Notes under the pieces: generated by a model
Databases searched by the model: none
Told to the model about the DNA's origin: nothing
Seen by the model: only the letters and a program-made list of their open reading frames with translations
NCBI RefSeq assembly: GCF_003367175.1
Contig: NZ_QRGA01000011.1
Span: 124,001-188,000 of the forward strand
From: Trinickia dinghuensis
GTDB taxonomy: Bacteria > Pseudomonadota > Gammaproteobacteria > Burkholderiales > Burkholderiaceae
DNA: 64,000 nucleotides
Reading direction: 5' to 3'
Position numbers and translations under genes: made by a program
Part shown: piece by piece, positions 57,438 through 64,000 of the stretch
Numbering within the stretch: position 1 is the stretch's first letter
Layout: each line of letters opens with the position of its first letter

Positions 57438-58118
57438 ATGCGCATGCCTTTGCTGCAAATCGATTCGCTCGCCGCCGGCTACGGCAAGCGCGACATACTC
57501 GACAACGTCTCCTGCTCACTCTTCGCGGGAAGCCTTGCGTACGTGCTCGGGCCATGCGGCGCGGGCAAGACGACGCTGCTCATGGCGATCGCGGGGCTCG
57601 TGCGGCCTAAACGCGGCGTGATTCGGCTGGACGGCGAAGACATGCGCCGCAAGCGCCCCGCCGACTTGCTCGCGCGCGGCATCGCGTACGTCCCGCACAA
57701 CCGTCTGCTGTTCAGTTCCTTATCGGTACGAGACAACCTGCTGACCGCGGTGTGGCGCGACACGGACCGGCCGCGCATCGAGGAGCAGGCCGAGCGTCTC
57801 GGAGAGCGGCTCCCCTTCCTGAAAGCTTGCGCGCATCAAAGCGCCGGCCGGCTCACGAACGGCGAACGGCAGTTGCTCGCCATCGCGCGCGCGTTGATGT
57901 CCCGCCCGCGGCTACTGCTGCTCGACGATCCATACGACGAGTTGATGCCCATCGAAGCCGAGCGAGTGGCGGAACTGGGAGGCCAATTGGCCCAAGAGGG
58001 CACTGCTGTGGTAATTGCGCAACGGAGCGCGACACCGGCCGCCTGCGCCGGGGAACACGCGTATCGGCTCGACGCGGGGCGCCTTTTACGATCCGAGGCC
58101 CCGGCCGCGGCCTCTTAG
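57438..58118 (+). CDS. Orphan LivF-like ABC ATPase with altered catalytic motifs
   Basis: This is a 226-residue protein of the branched-chain amino-acid ATPase class (LivF). ATG 57438 has a perfect GGAGGTGA upstream. Walker A is GPCGAGKTT (38-46; Asn of the usual GPNGAGKTT is Cys). The Q-loop region reads YVPHNRLLF where LivF has YVPEGR. The signature LSGGEQQ is replaced by LTNGERQ (139-145). Walker B is LLLLDDPYDEL, with Asp164 in place of the catalytic Glu. The C-terminus is short. No permease or binding protein is adjacent. It could be a slow or regulatory ATPase, or a relic. Confidence 0.82.
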   Translation: MRMPLLQIDSLAAGYGKRDILDNVSCSLFAGSLAYVLGPCGAGKTTLLMAIAGLVRPKRGVIRLDGEDMRRKRPADLLARGIAYVPHNRLLFSSLSVRDNLLTAVWRDTDRPRIEEQAERLGERLPFLKACAHQSAGRLTNGERQLLAIARALMSRPRLLLLDDPYDELMPIEAERVAELGGQLAQEGTAVVIAQRSATPAACAGEHAYRLDAGRLLRSEAPAAAS

Positions 58119-58466
58119 CGGAGCCTCCGCGGCGCCTGGAATGCCGCCGCTTATCGCACGAATCCACGAATCGCGCGATGAGCGGTCACGAGCGTGAATC
58201 CCGATAATTGCCTGCCGACGGCCGCCGTATAAACGATGCGCCATTCACAGCAGCTCGATTGCCAATTCAATTTTCTAAAAAGTTTTACGTTTTATTAATC
58301 AACCTCGAGCGACGTCAATACAATCATCGCCCTCAGATTAATGCCAATTGCCCGGCGACAATCGATGTCGAGCGAATTTCGACCACAATCCGCTAAATTT
58401 CCGAAATTCTCATCCGATCTGAAATAGCCTGACTAAGCGGCGAATCAAGCAAGATAGACAGACCAG
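58119..58466. other. 348-bp gene-free A/T-richer stretch
   Basis: Between the ABC ATPase and the convergent luxR-like gene. From about 58230 to 58430 the sequence is markedly A/T-rich for this genome (for example TTTTCTAAAAAGTTTTACG). I saw no reading frame, hairpin plus T-run, or RNA gene in it. Confidence 0.45.
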
Positions 58467-59180
58467 TCACTGCAACAAGCCAAGCATCGCGGCGCGCACC
58501 ACCGCGGCTGTCTTGTTCGTCGTCTTCAGCTTCATCACGGCGTTCTTGACGTGAAAATTGACCGTATCGACGGAGATCACGAGGATCTTCGAAATCTCGC
58601 CCGAGGTCTTGCCGTCGGCGGCCCACTTGAGCACCTCGACCTCGCGGTCGGTGAGCCCTCGCTCCGGGTCGGCCATCAACGTCGGCATCAACACGCGCTT
58701 GAGTGATAGATGCGCGGTGCTGACGAGCCAGCGCATCTTGACTTCGTTCTCCGCGAGTTCGTCCGCGGTGAGCGGTTTGCTCGAGCGCGCGAGCGTCAGC
58801 ATCCCCCCCACGCCGCAACTATCGAACGCCGATTGCACCCAGCCATGCCGCAGCCCGTGCGATTGCGCCTCGCGCCATAGATCGGGCACGCCGCTGAACA
58901 GCGCGTCGCTCCATACGATCGGCGACTGGGAACGGCGCGCATGCTGCACGGTCGGATCGACGTCGAAGTAGCGCGCTTCCTGATAACGCTTTTTCCACGC
59001 TTCCGGGTAATTGCTCAGCCAACGCGTCTTCGGCTTGGACAGCGGCCACGGCGCCCGCAAGCCATACGAGCAGAACTCGAAGCCCAAGCCATCGGCCGCT
59101 GCCTCGATCTTGCTGAAGATCTCCGTATCGGAGTTCGTGCGATTCAACGCTTGCAACAGTTCCTCGGCCCAGCTTTTCAT
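58467..59180 (-). CDS. LuxR-type quorum-sensing regulator (solo)
   Basis: This is a 237-residue protein starting at ATG 59180 after a clear AAGGAGG. The N-terminal autoinducer-binding domain has the conserved pocket pattern W..NYPEAWKKRYQEARYFDVDPTVQHARRSQSPIVWSDALF (Trp, Tyr, Asp-Pro, Trp) and HGLRHGWVQSAFDSCGVGGMLTLAR. The C-terminal HTH is GLTDREVEVLKWAADGKTSGEISKILVISVDTVNFHVKNAVMKL. No luxI-type synthase gene is in the window, and I found no clear lux box nearby. It therefore looks like a LuxR solo answering acyl-homoserine lactones made elsewhere in the cell or by neighbours. Confidence 0.92.
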   Translation of the reverse strand: MKSWAEELLQALNRTNSDTEIFSKIEAAADGLGFEFCSYGLRAPWPLSKPKTRWLSNYPEAWKKRYQEARYFDVDPTVQHARRSQSPIVWSDALFSGVPDLWREAQSHGLRHGWVQSAFDSCGVGGMLTLARSSKPLTADELAENEVKMRWLVSTAHLSLKRVLMPTLMADPERGLTDREVEVLKWAADGKTSGEISKILVISVDTVNFHVKNAVMKLKTTNKTAAVVRAAMLGLLQ

Positions 59181-59972
59181 TGGTGCCTCCTTGTCGTCGC
59201 GCGAGCCCGGCGAGGGCCTGCGCGATACCGAGACGGCCGCGCCTGGCGGCCGGAGCATCGACATCCCGGCACCCGTCTCCCACGGCTCGGCACGAACCGA
59301 GCCACGGCTCTCTCACGAAACGGGCGCCAAAGGCTCTTCTTTATTTCAACGCGGATACGAATGACGAAGACTCGACTCCCACCGCTTCGTATCGAAAGCA
59401 TCGTGCGACGCTCGATCGAGCGAAGATTCCATCGACGAAATGGCGGGAAATAAGCAGCACCTGCCGTAAACATGCAATATTCCGGCTTCTATTTACCCGG
59501 CAGACACGCACCTGCCGCATGCGCTTCGTTTTCCCGTTTAGTCGACGCTCGCCCGCGCCGATTTAAACGAGCGTAATCATCTCACATTTCAGGCCGGCGA
59601 AATTCGAGGCACAGCTCGTTTAACCGGGTCGCGTTTTCCAATGGGCAATTAATACCGAATCCATTTTCAAACCTGCCAGTCACGGCGTCATATTTACGCC
59701 CAATAGCGGTATCGATAATGCCGGCATGCCGATCGGATGCCGCGTGGCGGACCGCCCCCGGTCAGAGGGCGGCAGGCGTGTCCGTTGCTTGTCGGAACAA
59801 TGGGAGGAACGCCGGTGCGGCTCGAATGGCGAGATCGCCCCAAAAATTGTGCACGCGCACGCAAAAATCATGCGTGCGGAAGGGCACATCGGCATGCACA
59901 GGCGTTCGGCGCGTGATTAAACTAATACGAGCGTCGTCAGCGCGGTGGCGACGTCGCCCACGGAGCCTCATC
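59181..59972. other. 792-bp region between divergent luxR-like and PBP genes
   Basis: It holds both promoters. Stretches at 59340-59560 and 59590-59700 are A/T-richer than average. Plus-strand frames through this region lack ribosome binding sites and family character. No lux box, terminator or RNA gene was recognised. Confidence 0.45.
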
Positions 59973-62900
59973 ATGAATCGGCCGCTCGCTCGTCTGCCCT
60001 TGCGCTACATCTCCACGATGTCGCCGGGCTTGCGATGGAAATGGCTCACATTCGTCGGCCTCGCCGCGCTGGTCGGGCTGCTCGCCTATTTCGTCTCGCT
60101 CGAGATGCAGACGTCCCGGCTGCAGGCGCGCTACTTCGCCCGGATCGGCCGGCAGGTGTCGTTTTCCGTCCAGCCGGGCCCAAGCAGCGACATCCGCTTC
60201 CCGTCGCCGGGCGGCCCCTACGATTTGCAGTTCGGCTATGCGCGGCTGCCGGACTTCGAAGCGCGGCTGCGTGCACGCGGCTACATCGTCACGAGCCAAG
60301 CGCGCGATTCGTCGATGATGACGTCGCTGGCCGATCGCGGATTGTTCATCCCGTATGCCGAAAAGGATCAAGCGGGGCTGCGCTTGTTCGACGCCCAGGG
60401 CGTGCCGCTGTTCAGTGCCCGCTATCCCGCGCTCGCCTACACCGACTACGACTCGATTCCGCCGATCGTCGTCAGCGCGCTGACGTTCATCGAAGACCGC
60501 TATCTGCTCGATTCGAGCGAGCCCGAGCGCAATCCGGCCATCGACTGGGGCCGCTTCGCCCGAGCGGTGTCCGACCAGGCGCTGCGGTTCGTCAACCGCC
60601 ATCAATCGACACCCGGCGGCAGTACGCTCGCCACGCAAACCGAAAAATTCCGCCACTCGCCGGGCGGGCGCACGGCGACGCCGCCCGAAAAGCTCCGCCA
60701 AATCGCATCCGCCTCGGTGCGCGCGTATCTCGGCGGCGAAAACACGATGGCCGCGCGCAGAAACATCGTCGTTCATTACCTGAACACGGTGCCGCTCGCC
60801 GCGAGCCCCGGCGTCGGTGAAGTGCAAGGCCTCGGAGACGGCCTCACGGCTTGGTACGGTCGCGACTTTACCGACGTCAACCGGCTGCTGTCGCAGATCA
60901 CGGCGGAGACAGGCAACGGACCAGTTGCGCCCGATGTGCTTGCCGACGAAGCGCTCGCGTTCAAGCAGGCGCTCTCGCTGCTGATCGCGCAGCGCGCGCC
61001 GTCGTACTACCTCGTGCGCAACCGCGCCGCGCTCGACCGGCTGACCGACAGCTACATCCGGGTGCTCGCGGCCAACGGCATCGTCTCGGCGCCGCTGCGC
61101 GACGCCGCGCTTCAGGCGTCGCTCGCCTCGGATTCGCACCAGCACAAGCCGCCGCAGCCGCCCGCGTCGTACGTCGCCCGCAAGGCCGTCACGCTCGTGC
61201 GCTCGCGTTTGCAGCAGGCGCTAGGGGTCAATGGCTTTTACGATCTCGACCGGCTCGATCTGACTGTCCATTCGACGCTGGACGACGCGGTGGAGCAAGC
61301 CGTTGCCGCGCAGCTCGAGGCCGCGGGCACCATCGACGGCGCGAAGGCCGCGGGACTCTATGGCTACGAGATGCTGCGCCCCGGCGACGATCCGTCGAAG
61401 ATCTCCTTCAGCTTCGCGCTGTTCGAACACGAGAAGAGCGGCCACGACGTCGTACGCGTGCAAACCGACAGTGTCAATCAGCCGTTCGACATCAACGGCG
61501 GCGCACGGCTCAATCTCGGCTCGACGGCCAAGCTTCGGACGCTGATCACCTATCTGCAAATCGTCTCGACGCTGCACGCGCGCTACGCCTCGCTGAGCAC
61601 GGCCGAACTGAAGCACGTGCAGCTCGACCCGCTCGACGGTCTCTCGCGCTGGGCCGTCGACTATCTCTCGCACACGAACGATCGGTCGCTGCCGCCCATG
61701 CTCGAGGCCGCCGTCGAGCGCAAGTATTCGGCAAGCCCGGGCGAGACGTTCTACACCGGCGGCGGCGCGCAGAGCTTCTCGAACTTCGAGAAGTCCGACA
61801 ACGGCCGCATTCTCACCGTGCGCGAAGCATTCCAGCATTCCGTCAACCTCGTGTTCGTCCGGCTCATGCGCGACATCGTTCACTACGAGATGGTGCAGAC
61901 GTCGGGCCCCTCGGCACACTGGTTCGACGATCCGGCCGTGCGCCACCGTTACCTCGTGCAGTTCGCCGACCAGGAGAGCCTCGTCTACCTGCATCGGTTC
62001 TACCGCAAGTACCACGGCAAGAACGCCGACGAAGCGCTCGACCTGCTCATCGCCGACATGCGCAAGAGCCCGCCCAAGCTCGCCACGGCACTGCGCAGCG
62101 TCGCGCCCGACGAACCGTTCCCCTGGTTCGCTCAGCGTATGCGCGCGGCACTGAAGAAGACGCCGAGCGCATCGATTTCCGACGACGACCTCGAAAAGCT
62201 CTACGAAAAGTACGCCATCGACAAATTCAACTTGAACGATCGCGGCTACATCTCGGGCGTGCATCCGATCGCGCTCTGGATGCTCGAATACTTGCGCCAG
62301 CATCCGAACGCCACCGAAGACGAATTGCGCAAGGCGAGCCGCAACGCGCGCATGACCTCCTATGCGTGGCTCTTCAAGACGCATCATCATCTGACGCAGG
62401 ACCGCCGCATCCGTCATATGGTCGAGTTGCAAGCCTATGACGCCATTGGCAAGTCGTGGCGCGCGCTCGGCTATCCGTTCGAAACCATCACGCCGTCGTA
62501 CGCGGCGGCCATCGGCGCGTCCGGGGATCGCCCCGATGCGCTCGCCCATCTGATCGGCATCATCGCCAACGACGGCAAGACACACCGCGCCGAGAGCATC
62601 GATACGCTCACGTTCGCCGCCGGTACGCCGTTCGAGACGCACTTCGGCCGCGCGCCGAGCCCCGGACACCAGGCGATCTCGCCCGAGATCGTGACGGTCG
62701 CTCGCTCGCTGCTGCGCGACGTCGTGCTCGGCGGAACGGGGGCGCGTCTGTCCACGGGTCTTCCGCTCGGCGACGGGCGGACGCTCGAGGTCTACGGCAA
62801 GACCGGCACCGGCGATCAGCGCTACAACGTCTACGCACGTGGACGCGGGCTCATCGAATCGCGCAAGGTCAATCGGACCGCCGTGTTCGTGTTCGTCATC

Positions 62901-63113
62901 GGCAACCGCTTCTACGGCACGCTGACGGCCTATGCACACGAGCCTTATGCCGCACGCTACGACTACACGAGCGCGATGGCCGTGCAACTGCTCAAAACGC
63001 TCGGCCCTTCGCTCGCCCCGGTGCTCGAGGCAAACGACACGCAAGCGCAGGCCGCCGCTTCGCGCACCGACGCTCAAAGCGCTTCGCCCGTGGACACCAC
63101 GCCCGCCTTTTGA
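59973..63113 (+). CDS. Large class A penicillin-binding protein (transglycosylase/transpeptidase)
   Basis: This 1046-residue peptidoglycan synthase is far longer than PBP1a/1b (about 840). ATG 59973 has GGAG upstream. A membrane anchor lies at about 27-46 (FVGLAALVGLLAYFVSLEM). The family 51 glycosyltransferase domain has the catalytic Glu174 in FIEDRYLLDSS (the usual EDxxFxxHxG is altered), GGSTLATQTEKF and RRNIVVHYLNTVPL. The transpeptidase domain has SxxK at LGSTAKLRT (Ser517, Lys520), SxN at HSVNLVF (near 622) and KTG at VYGKTGTGD (943-945). The SxN-KTG distance of about 320 residues is more than twice that of E. coli PBP1b, owing to a helical, charged insertion. The tail is Ala/Gln-rich. 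Confidence 0.92.
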   Translation: MNRPLARLPLRYISTMSPGLRWKWLTFVGLAALVGLLAYFVSLEMQTSRLQARYFARIGRQVSFSVQPGPSSDIRFPSPGGPYDLQFGYARLPDFEARLRARGYIVTSQARDSSMMTSLADRGLFIPYAEKDQAGLRLFDAQGVPLFSARYPALAYTDYDSIPPIVVSALTFIEDRYLLDSSEPERNPAIDWGRFARAVSDQALRFVNRHQSTPGGSTLATQTEKFRHSPGGRTATPPEKLRQIASASVRAYLGGENTMAARRNIVVHYLNTVPLAASPGVGEVQGLGDGLTAWYGRDFTDVNRLLSQITAETGNGPVAPDVLADEALAFKQALSLLIAQRAPSYYLVRNRAALDRLTDSYIRVLAANGIVSAPLRDAALQASLASDSHQHKPPQPPASYVARKAVTLVRSRLQQALGVNGFYDLDRLDLTVHSTLDDAVEQAVAAQLEAAGTIDGAKAAGLYGYEMLRPGDDPSKISFSFALFEHEKSGHDVVRVQTDSVNQPFDINGGARLNLGSTAKLRTLITYLQIVSTLHARYASLSTAELKHVQLDPLDGLSRWAVDYLSHTNDRSLPPMLEAAVERKYSASPGETFYTGGGAQSFSNFEKSDNGRILTVREAFQHSVNLVFVRLMRDIVHYEMVQTSGPSAHWFDDPAVRHRYLVQFADQESLVYLHRFYRKYHGKNADEALDLLIADMRKSPPKLATALRSVAPDEPFPWFAQRMRAALKKTPSASISDDDLEKLYEKYAIDKFNLNDRGYISGVHPIALWMLEYLRQHPNATEDELRKASRNARMTSYAWLFKTHHHLTQDRRIRHMVELQAYDAIGKSWRALGYPFETITPSYAAAIGASGDRPDALAHLIGIIANDGKTHRAESIDTLTFAAGTPFETHFGRAPSPGHQAISPEIVTVARSLLRDVVLGGTGARLSTGLPLGDGRTLEVYGKTGTGDQRYNVYARGRGLIESRKVNRTAVFVFVIGNRFYGTLTAYAHEPYAARYDYTSAMAVQLLKTLGPSLAPVLEANDTQAQAAASRTDAQSASPVDTTPAF

Positions 63114-63264
63114 CAGCGCACGCGTTCCCGTCGAACGCGTGCGCTTTGTCCCCTCGCTCCTCCCTTCGCTTTTCTCTTCCGTCCCCGCCTCGCCCGCAGG
63201 AACGGGCACGTGCGTTGCGGACGAATCGATGTCGCACGTGCGGCATTTCGTAAAAGGAGCTCAC

Positions 63265-63471
63265 ATGAACAAGGACCAAGTGAAGGGCGTAGCGGAAAAG
63301 GCGAAGGGCAAGGTGAATCAAGCAGTCGGGCATGTGACGAACGACCCGGCCCGCGAAGCCAAGGGGGATCTCCAGGAAGCCGCGGGGACTGTCCGCAAGG
63401 GTTACGGCGACGCCAAGGAAGACTTGAAGGACGAGCTCGAGCGCGACCGTGACGTGAAGAAGCACCACTGA
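63265..63471 (+). CDS. CsbD-family stress protein
   Basis: This is a 68-residue hydrophilic protein; ATG 63265 has AAAGGAG upstream. It reads MNKDQVKGVAEKAKGKVNQ, then AVGHVTNDPAREAKGDLQEAAGTVRKGYGDAKEDLKD. This is the Lys/Gly/Ala-rich CsbD (YjbJ) pattern of general-stress proteins, helical and probably disordered alone. The biochemical role is unknown. A possible terminator follows. Confidence 0.92.
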   Translation: MNKDQVKGVAEKAKGKVNQAVGHVTNDPAREAKGDLQEAAGTVRKGYGDAKEDLKDELERDRDVKKHH

Positions 63472-63509
63472 AGGTAAGTCAGAGAGGCGCGCTTGCGCGC
63501 GCCGCTAAA

Positions 63510-63549
63510 GGGGCGGCCCCGGCTCGGCTAGCGGGTCCGCCCCGCTTTT
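63510..63549 (+). terminator. Possible terminator after the csbD-like gene
   Basis: GGGGCGG (63510-63516) pairs with CCGCCCC (63537-63543) around a 20-base loop that can pair further, and GCTTTT follows. It overlaps the 3' end of the convergent LysR gene, so it may be shared. Confidence 0.45.
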
Positions 63550-64000
63550 CTCGCCTGATCGAGAACGAATTCGATGAACGCGGCGGCCGCCCGCGTTTGA
63601 TGACGATCGGGCATGTAAAGCAGGTACATGTGCGTGCCGAAGATGCTGAGCCGCCACGCATCGAGCGTCGTCACGACTTCGCCGCGGCGGATGTCGTCGT
63701 GCACCACGTAATCGGGCACGATGCCGACGCCCAATCCGGCGAGCACGGCCTGACGCAAAAATAGAAAATTTTCCGAAATCAGCGTAGGCTCGAGCAGCAC
63801 TTCATGCCGGTCCTCCCGCAGATAAGCCGCCACGCGCAATTGGCGACCAACGACCGTCGCCGTGATCAGAGGCGTCGTGCGCAGTTCATCAAGTTCCGTC
63901 GGCAGTCCATGCTCGCTCGCATAAGCCTTCGAGGCACACGCCACGTAACGGACGGCCCCCATGTCGCGCGCGACGAGATTCTGCGGCGGCTCCGACATCA
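63528..64000 (-). CDS. LysR-type regulator, C-terminal part (5' end outside window)
   Basis: The frame runs off the right edge, so only about the last 157 residues are seen. They match a LysR effector domain: ARDMGAVRYVACASKAYASEHGLPTELDELRTTPLIT, then FLFLRQAVLAGLGVGIVPDYVVHDDIRRGEVVTTLDAWRLS and MYLLYMPDRHQTRAAAAFIEFVLDQ, typical of the CrgA/AaeR-like subgroup. The DNA-binding half is missing. The target is unknown. Confidence 0.9.
   Translation of the reverse strand, partial: MSEPPQNLVARDMGAVRYVACASKAYASEHGLPTELDELRTTPLITATVVGRQLRVAAYLREDRHEVLLEPTLISENFLFLRQAVLAGLGVGIVPDYVVHDDIRRGEVVTTLDAWRLSIFGTHMYLLYMPDRHQTRAAAAFIEFVLDQARKAGRTR

Noticed and set aside
59181..59972. Lux box in the luxR/PBP divergent region
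   Set aside because: No 18-20 base palindrome of the CTGT...ACAG type was found by eye.
61221..63209. 662-codon minus-strand frame opposite the PBP gene
   Set aside because: Antisense shadow of a protein with all class A PBP motifs.

Overview
The window looks like a chromosomal segment of a betaproteobacterium in the family Burkholderiaceae (Burkholderia, Paraburkholderia, Trinickia group). The evidence is the very high GC content, the two-subunit arginine succinyltransferase (AruF/AruG type), a five-step hut cluster with HutF and HutG, hopanoid tailoring genes hpnI-J-K-L, and the general protein style. I saw no rRNA, tRNA, CRISPR array, intact insertion sequence or phage gene. The first gene (an RND efflux pump) and the last gene (a LysR regulator) are cut by the window edges.

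Layout. 1-3.4 kb: end of an RND pump, a small secreted Tyr/Pro-rich protein, a glycine-zipper lipoprotein and a periplasmic peroxiredoxin. 3.4-9.7 kb: a four-gene signalling block. Two EAL-HDOD paralogues (minus strand) flank a PAS-GGDEF-EAL protein and an HDOD protein (plus strand). 10-14 kb: a basic-amino-acid binding protein, then an accessory-looking stretch (MFS transporter, small hypothetical gene, His/Pro-rich secreted protein). 14.1-25.2 kb: a minus-strand series hisQ-hisM-hisP-argR-like-astC-aruF-aruG-astD-astB-astE, for uptake of arginine/ornithine-type amino acids and their conversion to glutamate and succinate. The permease has no binding protein of its own next to it; the one at 10 kb, same strand and beyond astE, is the likely partner. 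25.9-30.6 kb: hpnI-J-K-L, hopanoid side-chain tailoring. 31.3-37 kb: a strongly diverged pyridoxal kinase, an amino-acid chemoreceptor, a Leu/Ile/Val-type binding protein and an FAD amine/D-amino-acid-type oxidoreductase. 37-46 kb: mostly regulators paired with enzymes (LysR/GST, AraC/transglutaminase-like, LysR/aminotransferase) and a HigA-type antitoxin. 46.2-54.4 kb: a complete hutHCUDIFG operon with palindromic HutC-type operators. 55-64 kb: an alpha/beta hydrolase, a shortened LysR protein, an orphan degenerate ABC ATPase, a LuxR solo, a very large class A penicillin-binding protein, a CsbD protein and a partial LysR gene.

How it works together. Much of the window serves sensing, uptake and breakdown of amino acids: a PctA-like chemoreceptor, a LivK-like binding protein, a His/Lys/Arg/Orn ABC permease, the AST pathway, the Hut pathway and two further amino-acid enzymes. 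A second theme is second-messenger and quorum signalling: degenerate c-di-GMP domains, three HDOD proteins and one LuxR solo. A third is envelope biology: hopanoids, a class A PBP, a glycine-zipper lipoprotein and an RND pump.

The strongest second-look items are: a PdxY paralogue that has lost several active-site residues; the compact EAL-HDOD/GGDEF-EAL block whose GGDEF motif is broken; a double hairpin just before hisQ; an apparently leaderless promoter for the lone HigA; a shortened LysR protein next to an ABC ATPase with altered catalytic motifs; and decamer and 20-mer tandem repeats in the leaders of the adjacent chemoreceptor and binding-protein genes.
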